From DASUPK01 sp036520315 (GTDB taxonomy: Bacteria > Actinomycetota > Thermoleophilia > Solirubrobacterales > 70-9): a DNA stretch of 5,676 bases. Where the stretch lies: assembly GCA_036520315.1 (NCBI GenBank), contig DATDJZ010000043.1, positions 1-5,676 on the forward strand, in the 5' to 3' direction. Positions 1-5,215 of the stretch are shown here, piece by piece. The first letter of the stretch is position 1; each line of letters begins with the position of its first letter. Position numbers and translations under genes: made by a program. The notes beneath the pieces are model-generated. The model saw nothing but the letters and a program-made list of their open reading frames with translations, had not been told where the DNA came from and ran no database searches.

Positions 1-276
1 GCGGGTGGAGCGCGGGGCGGGTGGCACGGTGCGCTCCACCTCAGCCGGCTCGAAGTCGGAGGAGTGCCGCTCGCTGAGCAGCTCCAGCCGCTCGGCGACC
101 TCGTCCGCCAGCTCGGGCGGATCGAGGACTCGGACCGCCCGTTCGAGCGGGTGGAGCGCGGGGCGGGCGGCACGGTGCGCTCCACCTCAGCCGGCTCGAA
201 GTTGGAGGAGTGCCGCTCGCTGAGCAGCTCGAGCCGCTCGGCCACCTCGTCGGCGAGCTCGGACGGCTCGAGCACC
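1..276. repeat. Out-of-frame direct repeat of the WYL gene C-terminal coding end (units 1-130 and 147-276)
   Basis: Bases 1-130 align without gaps to 147-276 at an offset of 146 nt. I count 10 mismatches (positions 22, 57, 85, 97, 106, 109, 117, 121, 127, 130), about 92% identity. Both units encode on the minus strand the WYL C-terminal helix ELADEVAERLELLSERHSS and the tail EPAEVERTVPPAPRSTR. In the codon frame of the 147-276 unit, eight of the ten differences fall at third codon positions; residue changes are N/D, S/P, E/D and a T/R at the very edge. The offset is not divisible by three, so the outer unit is out of frame with the gene that reads into it. The first unit may extend past the left edge of the window. 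This is either a tandem duplication of diverged copies or an assembly join between two alleles. Confidence 0.85.
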
Positions 277-1238
277 GTCGCGTTCTGCCGCCAGTGCAGC
301 ACCCACGCGACCATCTGACGGCTCGAGGCGTACTCGGTCTCGAAGATCCGGCCCTTGCCGGGCGAGCCGTCGCCGCGGCCGGGGTTGCGGAACTCCCCGT
401 AGGAGCCGAAATCGCGCTCGACGAGCCACGCGATCCGCTCCTTGATGAAGACCTTCGCCTGCCCCTGGATCTCGCCGAGCTGCCACTCGGCGCGACGGGC
501 GTAGTCGCGACGCTCGAAGCCCTCTGGGGCGCCGAAGTCGTGCTCTGCCTTGGACGAATAGGAGACCTTGCCGCGGATCCGCGAAAGGCGGAAGACGCGC
601 ACCGCGTCGCGCTCGTGCGCGTGCCCGATCAGGTAGAACTGCCCGCCGCGGTAGACCAGGTGGTAGGGGTCCACCTTGCGCTTCTCTTCGGAGTCCCGCT
701 CGATCGTGTAGTAGGTGAACTCGATCGTCTTGCGCCGGGAGATCGCGGTCTCGATCTTCGAGAGGCGCTGAGAGACCTCGGCGCCGTCGGCCTTGGCGGT
801 CATCCGCACCTCGACCGAGGACTGCTCCGGGGCGGTCAGCGGGCTGGGACGCCCCCACGAGACCTGCTGGAGCGCCAGCCGCAGTGGCTCCGCGTAGGCG
901 AACTCGCCGTCCAGGAGCTGCAGCGCCGTCTGCAGAGCCGCCAGCTCGTCATCGCCAAATCGGATCTCGGGCAGGTAGTAGTTCTCGGGCGGCAGGGAGT
1001 AGAGCTCCGACTCGTAGCCCTGCAGGCTCTCGCCCGGCTTCTCGACCTGCAGGGTGATCCCGAGGGCGTCGAGCTCCGCACGGTCGGCGTAGAAGCGGCG
1101 CGCGAAGGCGTCGTCGTTCATGTCGCTGTACCCCTCCACCTCGCGCTTGATCTCCAGCGCCGAGGTCGGCCTGCCCTGGGCCATCAGATAGGAGATCAGC
1201 GAGAGCTGGCGGATCAGCTTCTCGGTGTCCTTGGCCAT
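1..1238 (-). CDS. WYL domain transcriptional regulator (PafB/PafC-like), no stop before left edge
   Basis: Predicted DNA-binding regulator of the PafB/PafC-like WYL family. Members have an N-terminal winged helix-turn-helix and a WYL ligand- or nucleic-acid-sensing domain; actinobacterial PafBC activates a RecA-independent DNA-damage response. From ATG at 1238 at least 412 codons are open. Residues about 1-65 are the winged-helix region (starts MAKDTEKLIRQL, later FARRFYADRAELDALG). Residues about 160-235 are the WYL domain, with FYLIG at 201-205 (Phe replacing the Trp of WYL) followed by VFRLSRI. Residues about 236-340 are the WYL C-terminal extension ending ELADEVAERLELL. After about residue 365 the frame enters a second copy of its own C-terminus in another frame, so the tail from about residue 372 (SWRTRSPSGW and onward) is low-complexity and probably not native. 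No Shine-Dalgarno is seen before the ATG; a promoter at 1248-1275 suggests a leaderless mRNA. Family call is firm; whether the gene is intact is not. Confidence 0.85.
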   Translation of the reverse strand, partial: MAKDTEKLIRQLSLISYLMAQGRPTSALEIKREVEGYSDMNDDAFARRFYADRAELDALGITLQVEKPGESLQGYESELYSLPPENYYLPEIRFGDDELAALQTALQLLDGEFAYAEPLRLALQQVSWGRPSPLTAPEQSSVEVRMTAKADGAEVSQRLSKIETAISRRKTIEFTYYTIERDSEEKRKVDPYHLVYRGGQFYLIGHAHERDAVRVFRLSRIRGKVSYSSKAEHDFGAPEGFERRDYARRAEWQLGEIQGQAKVFIKERIAWLVERDFGSYGEFRNPGRGDGSPGKGRIFETEYASSRQMVAWVLHWRQNATVLEPSELADEVAERLELLSERHSSNFEPAEVERTVPPAPRSTRSNGRSESSIRPSWRTRSPSGWSCSASGTPPTSSRLRWSAPCHPPRAPP

Positions 1239-1368
1239 GCGCGAGGCAGGATAGACCCGGCCCCGCGCCGTCCAATCCGCAGCAATTACGGATCAGAAAA
1301 CGATTAGCGCAATTTGCGTCGGCGTATCGGACCTCAACGGGGCCACAAACACCGCCGCCGAATCCAGG
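1239..1368. other. Intergenic region upstream of the WYL gene, with two small dyads
   Basis: These 130 bases lie between the start of the WYL gene and the stop of the HD-domain gene, both on the minus strand, and the stretch around 1275-1316 is clearly more AT-rich than its surroundings. It contains two inverted repeats: ATCCG at 1275-1279 with CGGAT at 1289-1293 (9-nt spacer), and CGCAA at 1308-1312 with TTGCG at 1314-1318 (1-nt centre). The first overlaps the last base of a candidate -35 box and could be an operator, possibly for autoregulation by the WYL protein; that is inference. No convincing terminator hairpin with a T-run follows the HD-domain gene. Confidence 0.4.
1248..1275 (-). promoter_or_regulatory. 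Candidate promoter giving a leaderless WYL mRNA
   Basis: Read on the minus strand, TTGGAC (1270-1275) is followed after 16 nt by TATCCT (1248-1253), reasonable sigma-70-type -35 and -10 boxes. Only nine bases separate the -10 box from the ATG at 1238, so transcription would begin within about three bases of the start codon. This fits the lack of any GGAG-like ribosome binding site in front of the gene; leaderless mRNAs are common in actinobacteria. A second, weaker possibility is TTGCGC around 1308-1313 followed 17 nt later by GTAATT. Confidence 0.4.
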
Positions 1369-2415
1369 CTACGCCGCGCGCGAGCCGAAGAAGGCGGAGG
1401 AGTCGATGCCTCGGTCGAACCGAGACCAGCTCTCGCCCTCCGGCAGTTCCTTCTCGAGGCGGTCGAAGCTCCCCAGCTTGCCGCCGAGGTTGTCGATCGC
1501 GTGCACCAGGGTCGCCTCCCGGGTGGCCGGGACGACCGGCGAGCCGTGCTCGAGCTGGCCGTGGTGCGAGAGGATTATGTGGAGGATCGCCTGCGCCAGA
1601 TCGGGATCGAAGCCGTCGACCCGCTCGATCTCGCGGCGGACCAGGTAGTAGCCGCGCGGGATCTCGCCCTCGAGCCGCCCGGCGTCGGTGAGCTCGATGG
1701 CGAGCGGGTCGTCGTTGTAGGCCTCGGTCTTGCCGATGTCGTGGAGCAGCGCGCCCGTGACCGCGATCTCGCGGTCGATGCCGGGGAAGAAGTTGGCTGC
1801 GGCACTCACGGCCTGGGCGACCGAGAGTGTGTGCTCGAGCAGGCCGCCCGCGTATGCCTGGTGGTAGTGCTTGGCGGCCGGCGCCTCACGGAAGCGGGTC
1901 CACATCTCCGTTCCAGAGCCGAAGAATCGCTCGAGCAGCGTGCGCAGTGAGCCATTCTGGACGGTTGCCAGCAGCTCGCGCAGGTCCGCCTCTAGCAGCT
2001 CGACTGACCGAGTTGGGCCCTCCGCCAGCTGTTCGGCGTCGTATTCGCCGGGGCCGGCGGCGCGGACGGCGGCGAGCTTGATCTGCCGGCCGAACTGAGA
2101 GTGGATCGAGAAGCTGCCGCTGACGAGGACGATCGAACCCGGAGCGCAAGTCTCGAAGCACTCGGCGACACCGTCCCAGGCGATCGCGGGGACGGTTCCC
2201 GTCTTGTCGGCCAGCACGACCCGCAGGAAGTCCTCACCGTTGCGCTTCTGGCGACGCTCGCGCTCGCGTACAACGAACGCGCCGGTCACCTGATCGCCGT
2301 CCGAGAGTTCGCGAAGCAGGCGATTTTGCCCGGGCTGCGGGGTTCCATTGCCGTTTCCGTTGTCGAAGAGCGTCTCTTCCATCAGGTCATTGAAATTAGA
2401 GGCGAGAGCGGACAT
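1369..2415 (-). CDS. yhaM: YhaM-like 3'-5' exoribonuclease (OB-fold + HD domain)
   Basis: Predicted cytoplasmic 3'-5' exoribonuclease of the YhaM/Cbf type, which trims RNA (and single-stranded DNA in some members) using a metal-dependent HD domain. The 348-residue product is close to the roughly 315 residues of Bacillus YhaM. A short acidic N-terminus with a flexible NGNGNG stretch (19-24) precedes an OB-fold nucleic-acid-binding domain at about 38-120 (core DKTGTVPAIAWDG at 70-82). The HD domain spans about 180-320: H195 in LLEHT, the paired H225-D226 in LLHDIGK, H284-H285 in SHHGQLEHGSP, and D308 in HAIDN, all in family order. The ATG at 2415 is chosen because GGAG (2420-2423, minus strand) sits four bases upstream and the OB-fold follows at the normal distance; the frame stays open upstream but that extension reads as antisense of the next gene. 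It is divergent from the phosphatidyltransferase remnant. The gene appears intact; true substrate is not deducible. Confidence 0.85.
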   Translation of the reverse strand: MSALASNFNDLMEETLFDNGNGNGTPQPGQNRLLRELSDGDQVTGAFVVRERERRQKRNGEDFLRVVLADKTGTVPAIAWDGVAECFETCAPGSIVLVSGSFSIHSQFGRQIKLAAVRAAGPGEYDAEQLAEGPTRSVELLEADLRELLATVQNGSLRTLLERFFGSGTEMWTRFREAPAAKHYHQAYAGGLLEHTLSVAQAVSAAANFFPGIDREIAVTGALLHDIGKTEAYNDDPLAIELTDAGRLEGEIPRGYYLVRREIERVDGFDPDLAQAILHIILSHHGQLEHGSPVVPATREATLVHAIDNLGGKLGSFDRLEKELPEGESWSRFDRGIDSSAFFGSRAA

Positions 2416-2444
2416 GACTCTCCGGCGGGGGGACCGACTTGGTA

Positions 2445-2891
2445 ATGAGAATGGACTCGATGGGCGACGGCGAGGGACGCAAGCGGGGGCGTCGAGGCGG
2501 AGCGCGAACCCAACTTCCTCCTGGCCAGGTTCGAGCGGCGCTTCCTGCCGTGGGCCGCGGGCAAGCTGCCGCGCTGGATCCTCCCCGACGACCTGACCGC
2601 GCTTGGGGTGCTCGCCGCGTTCGGGGTGTGCGCGGCCTACCAGCTCTCGAACCAGGGCAGGGGTTGGCTCTGGGTGGCGAGCGGGCTGCTGGTGGTTCAG
2701 TGGATCGGCGACAGCCTGGACGGGACGCTCGCCCGGGTGCGCGGCATCCAGTGGCCCAAGTACGGCTACGGGGCGTCTTCGACGTGATCGGGCTGGCAAT
2801 CGTGGCGGTGATGCTCGCTCTGCTAACCGTGAGGGTGTTCGGCAACCTGCGCGAGTTGGCGAAGGAGGAGCCATCGACACCGAGAGGGTGA
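2445..2891 (+). pseudogene. Broken CDP-alcohol phosphatidyltransferase (frameshift plus missing middle)
   Basis: Remnant of an integral-membrane CDP-alcohol phosphatidyltransferase, the family that swaps CMP of a CDP-alcohol for a second alcohol in phospholipid synthesis. Three pieces are in two frames. Piece 1 starts ATG (2445, 2451 or 2460) and reads MDSMGDGEGRKRG. At the G-run 2485-2489 the coding signal moves to the next frame; removing one G joins it as KRGVEAEREPNFLLARFERR. Piece 2 (to about 2769) holds a hydrophobic segment and the signature DSLDGTLAR (2710-2736), matching D-x2-D-G-x2-A-R. This frame then hits TGA at 2785. Piece 3 (from about 2775) is back in the first frame, reads VFDVIGLAIVAVMLALLTV and ends at TGA 2889-2891. 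The second half of the active site, G-x3-D-x3-D, which should directly follow KYGY, is absent, and the joined product would be about 147 residues against 200 or more usually. Real decay or an assembly deletion both fit. Confidence 0.75.
2862..2868 (+). promoter_or_regulatory. Strong Shine-Dalgarno upstream of the ltrA-like gene, at odd spacing
   Basis: AAGGAGG is a near-perfect ribosome binding site, but it lies 19 bases before the GTG start at 2888, too far for normal use. It is four bases before an in-frame ATC codon at 2873, where an ATG would be ideally placed. Either translation starts at ATC, the base at 2875 is a mutation or sequencing error of an original ATG, or the gene relies on coupling with the upstream frame. 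Confidence 0.5.
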
Positions 2892-3991
2892 GCAACGAGG
2901 AGCTTCGGGTCTCGTCGATCGAACTCTTCTTCGACCTCGTCTTCGTCTTCACGATCACCCAGCTGACGGCGGTGCTCGTGCATCACCCGGACGGCCAGGC
3001 GCTCGCCCAGATCGTCCTGATGCTGAGTGCGATCTGGTGGATGTACGCGGGCTTCGCCTGGCTCACGAATGCCGTGCCCCCTGACCGCACCGCGCTGCGT
3101 CTGCCGCTGCTCGCCGGGATGGCGGCGTTCTTCGCGATGGCGCTGACGATCCCGACCGCCTTCACCGAGGACGGCGTGATCTTCGCCTGCGCGTATCTGG
3201 TCGTGATCGCGGTCCACACCCTCCTTTACACGCAGTCCGTCAGCTGGTCGGGGAGCGGGATCTGGCTCCTCGCCCGCATGAACCTGGCGGCGGCGGCGCT
3301 GATCCTCGCCGGAGCGATCATCGGAGGGACCTGGGAGTACGTTCTCTGGGGTCTGGCGGTGCTGATCTTCGCGGTCACGCCGGCGCGGGTGTCAGGGGCG
3401 GGCTGGATCCGGCCGGCCCACTTCGTCGAGCGACACGGTCTTGTTGTGATGGTCGCGCTAGGCGAGTCGGTAGTCGCGGTCGGCATCGGCGCCTCCGGCC
3501 TCGACATCACCTGGCAGTTGCTCGCAGTGGCGATCCTCGGGCTCACCCTGAGCGCGGAGCTCTGGTGGGTCTACTTCCTGCGGGACCAAGAAGAGGCGGA
3601 GGACGCGCTGCGCGCGATGATCCCGACGAGGCGGGAGTTCTACGCCACCAACGTCGCCTACTACTGGGCCCACCTGCTGATCCTGCTCGGGATCATCTGC
3701 ATCGCGGCGGCCTTGGAGCACGCGATCGGGCACGCCTTCGACCCGCTCAGCTTCGCGCTGGCACTGGCGCTCGGAGGCGGGACCGCCCTCTACCTGGCCG
3801 GGCACGCTCTCTTCCGCTCGGCACTGAAATTGCCCTACAAGCCCTTGCGAGGTGTCGCGGCGGTGCTGGCGCTCGGGACGATCCCCCTCGGGACCGAGAC
3901 GTCAGCGCTGGCTCAGCTGGCGGTGCTGGTCGCCGCGCTCGGGGCGTGCATCCTCGCCGAGGAAGTGCTCTCCCAGGAGACGGCCGGCTGA
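2888..3991 (+). CDS. Low temperature requirement A (LtrA) family membrane protein
   Basis: Polytopic inner-membrane protein of the LtrA family, named after a Listeria gene needed for growth in the cold; its biochemical role is not established. With GTG at 2888 the product has 367 residues, typical of the family. Hallmarks are the N-terminal SSIELFFDLVFVFTITQL (9-26), the charged motif HFVERHGL (178-185) followed by VALGES (189-194), and about ten hydrophobic segments spread over residues 15-360, among them 33-58, 70-90, 97-115, 127-147, 151-163, 186-203, 208-230 and 260-276. The GTG overlaps the TGA of the preceding phosphatidyltransferase frame (GTGA at 2888-2891), consistent with translational coupling in a two-gene operon. 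A strong Shine-Dalgarno at 2862-2868 instead suggests a start three-base-step upstream at 2873, adding five residues. The 3' end overlaps the convergent GGDEF remnant by 79 bp. The gene appears intact despite broken neighbours. Confidence 0.85.
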   Translation: MSNEELRVSSIELFFDLVFVFTITQLTAVLVHHPDGQALAQIVLMLSAIWWMYAGFAWLTNAVPPDRTALRLPLLAGMAAFFAMALTIPTAFTEDGVIFACAYLVVIAVHTLLYTQSVSWSGSGIWLLARMNLAAAALILAGAIIGGTWEYVLWGLAVLIFAVTPARVSGAGWIRPAHFVERHGLVVMVALGESVVAVGIGASGLDITWQLLAVAILGLTLSAELWWVYFLRDQEEAEDALRAMIPTRREFYATNVAYYWAHLLILLGIICIAAALEHAIGHAFDPLSFALALALGGGTALYLAGHALFRSALKLPYKPLRGVAAVLALGTIPLGTETSALAQLAVLVAALGACILAEEVLSQETAG

Positions 3992-4335
3992 CGCTCGCGA
4001 ACCGCGTTGCGCCCCCCTGACTTGGCCTCGTAGAGGGTAGAGTCGGCCGCGGCGAAGACAAGGTCGTAGTTGAATGGCTCGCCGGGGGTCGACGCGCTCA
4101 CCCCGAAGCTCGCCGTCAGCGACGTGCCGTCACCGACGGTCTCGGCAGCGACCGCGGCTCGGAGCTCCTCGGCCAGCTTGCTGGTCTCGCCCATGCTGGC
4201 GCCGGGCAGCAGGATGAGGAACTCCTCGCCGCCGATCCGGTAGGCGAGGTCGAACGCGCGCAGACGCTTGCGCAGCAGGTACGCGACATCGGTGAGCGCG
4301 GCGTCGCCGGCGGCGTGGCCCTGCGAGTCGCAGGC
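3913..4335 (-). pseudogene. 5'-truncated GGDEF (diguanylate cyclase) domain remnant
   Basis: C-terminal two-thirds of a GGDEF domain, the enzyme unit that makes cyclic di-GMP from two GTP. Recognisable sequence begins abruptly at about 4332 with DSQGHAAGDAAL, continues through RAFD (4249-4260) and five residues later GGEEF (4219-4233), and ends with FAAADSTLYEAKSGGRNAV near 3990. GGEEF is the active-site loop and RAFD at that spacing is the inhibitory I-site, so both signature sites survive. What should precede, the first part of the domain with the metal-binding Asp (usually in a D-x-D-x-F-K-like stretch) and any sensor domain, is missing. No ATG, GTG or TTG start is available between the endonuclease IV stop (4347-4349) and the remnant. 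The last 25 or so codons, to the stop at 3913, run antisense into the ltrA-like gene. The join lies within about 15 bases of the endonuclease IV stop, pointing to a deletion or an assembly break there. Confidence 0.8.
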
Positions 4336-4346
4336 GGAATTACGCC

Positions 4347-5129
4347 TCAGGCGAGCGCCTTGCGCACGAAGTCGAGGTCGGCGCGAATTTCCTTCGCCCC
4401 GCCCGGCGTCTCGACCACGACGGGCGGACCGGCGGCCCGGATCATCTCGCTCAGCACCTCGGCGCCAATCTGGCCCTTGCCCAGATTGGCGTGGCGGTCG
4501 GCGCCGGTTCCGGGCGGGTCGCGTGAGTCGTTCGCGTGCAGCAGGTCGATCGTCCCGACGATCGCCCGGACGCGCTCGACCGCGTCGGAAAGCTCCTCCC
4601 CGGCTGCGTGAGCGTGGCAGGTGTCGAAGCAGAAGCCGACCTCCACGCTCGTCTTCGCCCTGGATACGGCCTCCCAGAGCTGGGCGAGGGCGTCGAAGCG
4701 GCGGGCGACGGCGTTCTCGCCGCCCGCCGTGTTCTCGATGTAGACGGGCACCTCGGAGGTGAGCATCTCCAGCGTCCGAGGCCAGCGTCCCACGCCCTCG
4801 GCGATGCCGTCCTCGGCGTGCCCGGCGTGGACGATCACGGCGATCGCACCCACGTCCGCGGCGGCGTCGCAGGTCTGCTGGAGGATCTTGCGCGAGCCGT
4901 AGCGGACGTTGTTGCGGGGCGAGCAGACGTTGATCAGGTAGGGGGCGTGGACGTAGAGCGGGACCTTCGAGGCGCGCAGTTCGTCGGCGTCCTTGCGCGG
5001 CCGGGGCTTCTGCCAGCCCTGCGGGTCCGAGAGGAAGATCTGGACGCAATTGGCGCCGACGGCCGCGGCCTCCTTCAGCGGGCGAGCGGGAGCGAGGTGA
5101 GCTCCGACGATCCTCTTCCTCCGTGCCAT
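4347..5129 (-). CDS. nfo: Endonuclease IV (AP endonuclease, deoxyribonuclease IV)
   Basis: Base-excision-repair enzyme that cuts the DNA backbone 5' to abasic sites and removes 3' blocking groups, using a three-zinc centre in a TIM barrel. The 260-residue product (E. coli Nfo has 285) retains all nine expected metal ligands in order: H61 (VHAPY), H101 (VHAGH), E132 (YIENTAGG), D169 and H172 (CFDTCH), H198 (LLHANDS), D211 and H213 (GADRHANLGKG), and E240 (ETPGG). The 40-residue gap between the first two His matches E. coli. ATG at 5129 is preferred since MARRKRIVGAHL is where family homology begins; an upstream in-frame GTG at 5162 would add 11 residues without a clear ribosome binding site. 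GGGAG at 5141-5145 (minus strand) lies 11 bases before the ATG, within a small palindrome. It follows the DoxX gene on the same strand after 86 bp, possibly one transcript. Confidence 0.93.
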   Translation of the reverse strand: MARRKRIVGAHLAPARPLKEAAAVGANCVQIFLSDPQGWQKPRPRKDADELRASKVPLYVHAPYLINVCSPRNNVRYGSRKILQQTCDAAADVGAIAVIVHAGHAEDGIAEGVGRWPRTLEMLTSEVPVYIENTAGGENAVARRFDALAQLWEAVSRAKTSVEVGFCFDTCHAHAAGEELSDAVERVRAIVGTIDLLHANDSRDPPGTGADRHANLGKGQIGAEVLSEMIRAAGPPVVVETPGGAKEIRADLDFVRKALA

Positions 5130-5133
5130 CGCA

Positions 5134-5146
5134 CGGGAGTCTCCCG
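5134..5146 (-). promoter_or_regulatory. Perfect 6-1-6 palindrome containing the endonuclease IV ribosome binding site
   Basis: On the minus strand this reads CGGGAGACTCCCG, a perfect inverted repeat that ends four bases before the ATG of endonuclease IV and includes its only GGGAG Shine-Dalgarno candidate. As RNA it could form a 5-bp stem with a GAC loop that would mask the binding site; as DNA it could be an operator. In GC-rich DNA such a short palindrome may also be chance. Confidence 0.3.
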
Positions 5147-5215
5147 GAACCCTCCCCAGCACGTCCGGGGGAAGGTCCCGGGTGACTCACTCCGTCCTGC
5201 CCTGAGGCGAGCTTC

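Noticed and set aside
1..276. CRISPR array or minisatellite at the left edge
   Set aside because: Only two units are visible, with 130-nt protein-coding repeats and no regular spacers.
210..1307. Long plus-strand open frame (365 codons) opposite the WYL gene
   Set aside because: Its translation is Leu/Gly/Arg-rich with no recognisable domain and it is exactly antisense to a well-conserved WYL protein; this is the usual shadow of GC-rich coding sequence.
2416..2444. Divergent promoter pair between the exoribonuclease and phosphatidyltransferase
   Set aside because: The gap is only 29 bases and I find no acceptable -35/-10 pair on either strand; promoters may lie inside the neighbouring coding regions.
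2603..2887. N-terminal extension of the ltrA-like frame from 2603
   Set aside because: It overlaps the phosphatidyltransferase coding signal in another frame and resembles no LtrA N-terminus; family homology begins just after GTG 2888.
2416..2958. Upstream extension of the exoribonuclease frame by up to 181 codons
   Set aside because: The added sequence is Arg/Pro-rich antisense of the phosphatidyltransferase, while ATG 2415 has a good ribosome binding site and the domain follows at normal distance.
4347..5190. Continuous frame joining the GGDEF remnant to sequence upstream as one 425-residue protein
   Set aside because: The upstream part is an out-of-frame reading of endonuclease IV, rich in Arg and Gly with no domain, whereas the nfo frame there is complete with all metal ligands.
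5147..5215. Terminator between the DoxX and endonuclease IV genes
   Set aside because: Short GC-rich stems such as CCGGG/CCCGG occur but none is followed by a T-run, and such stems are expected by chance at this base composition.
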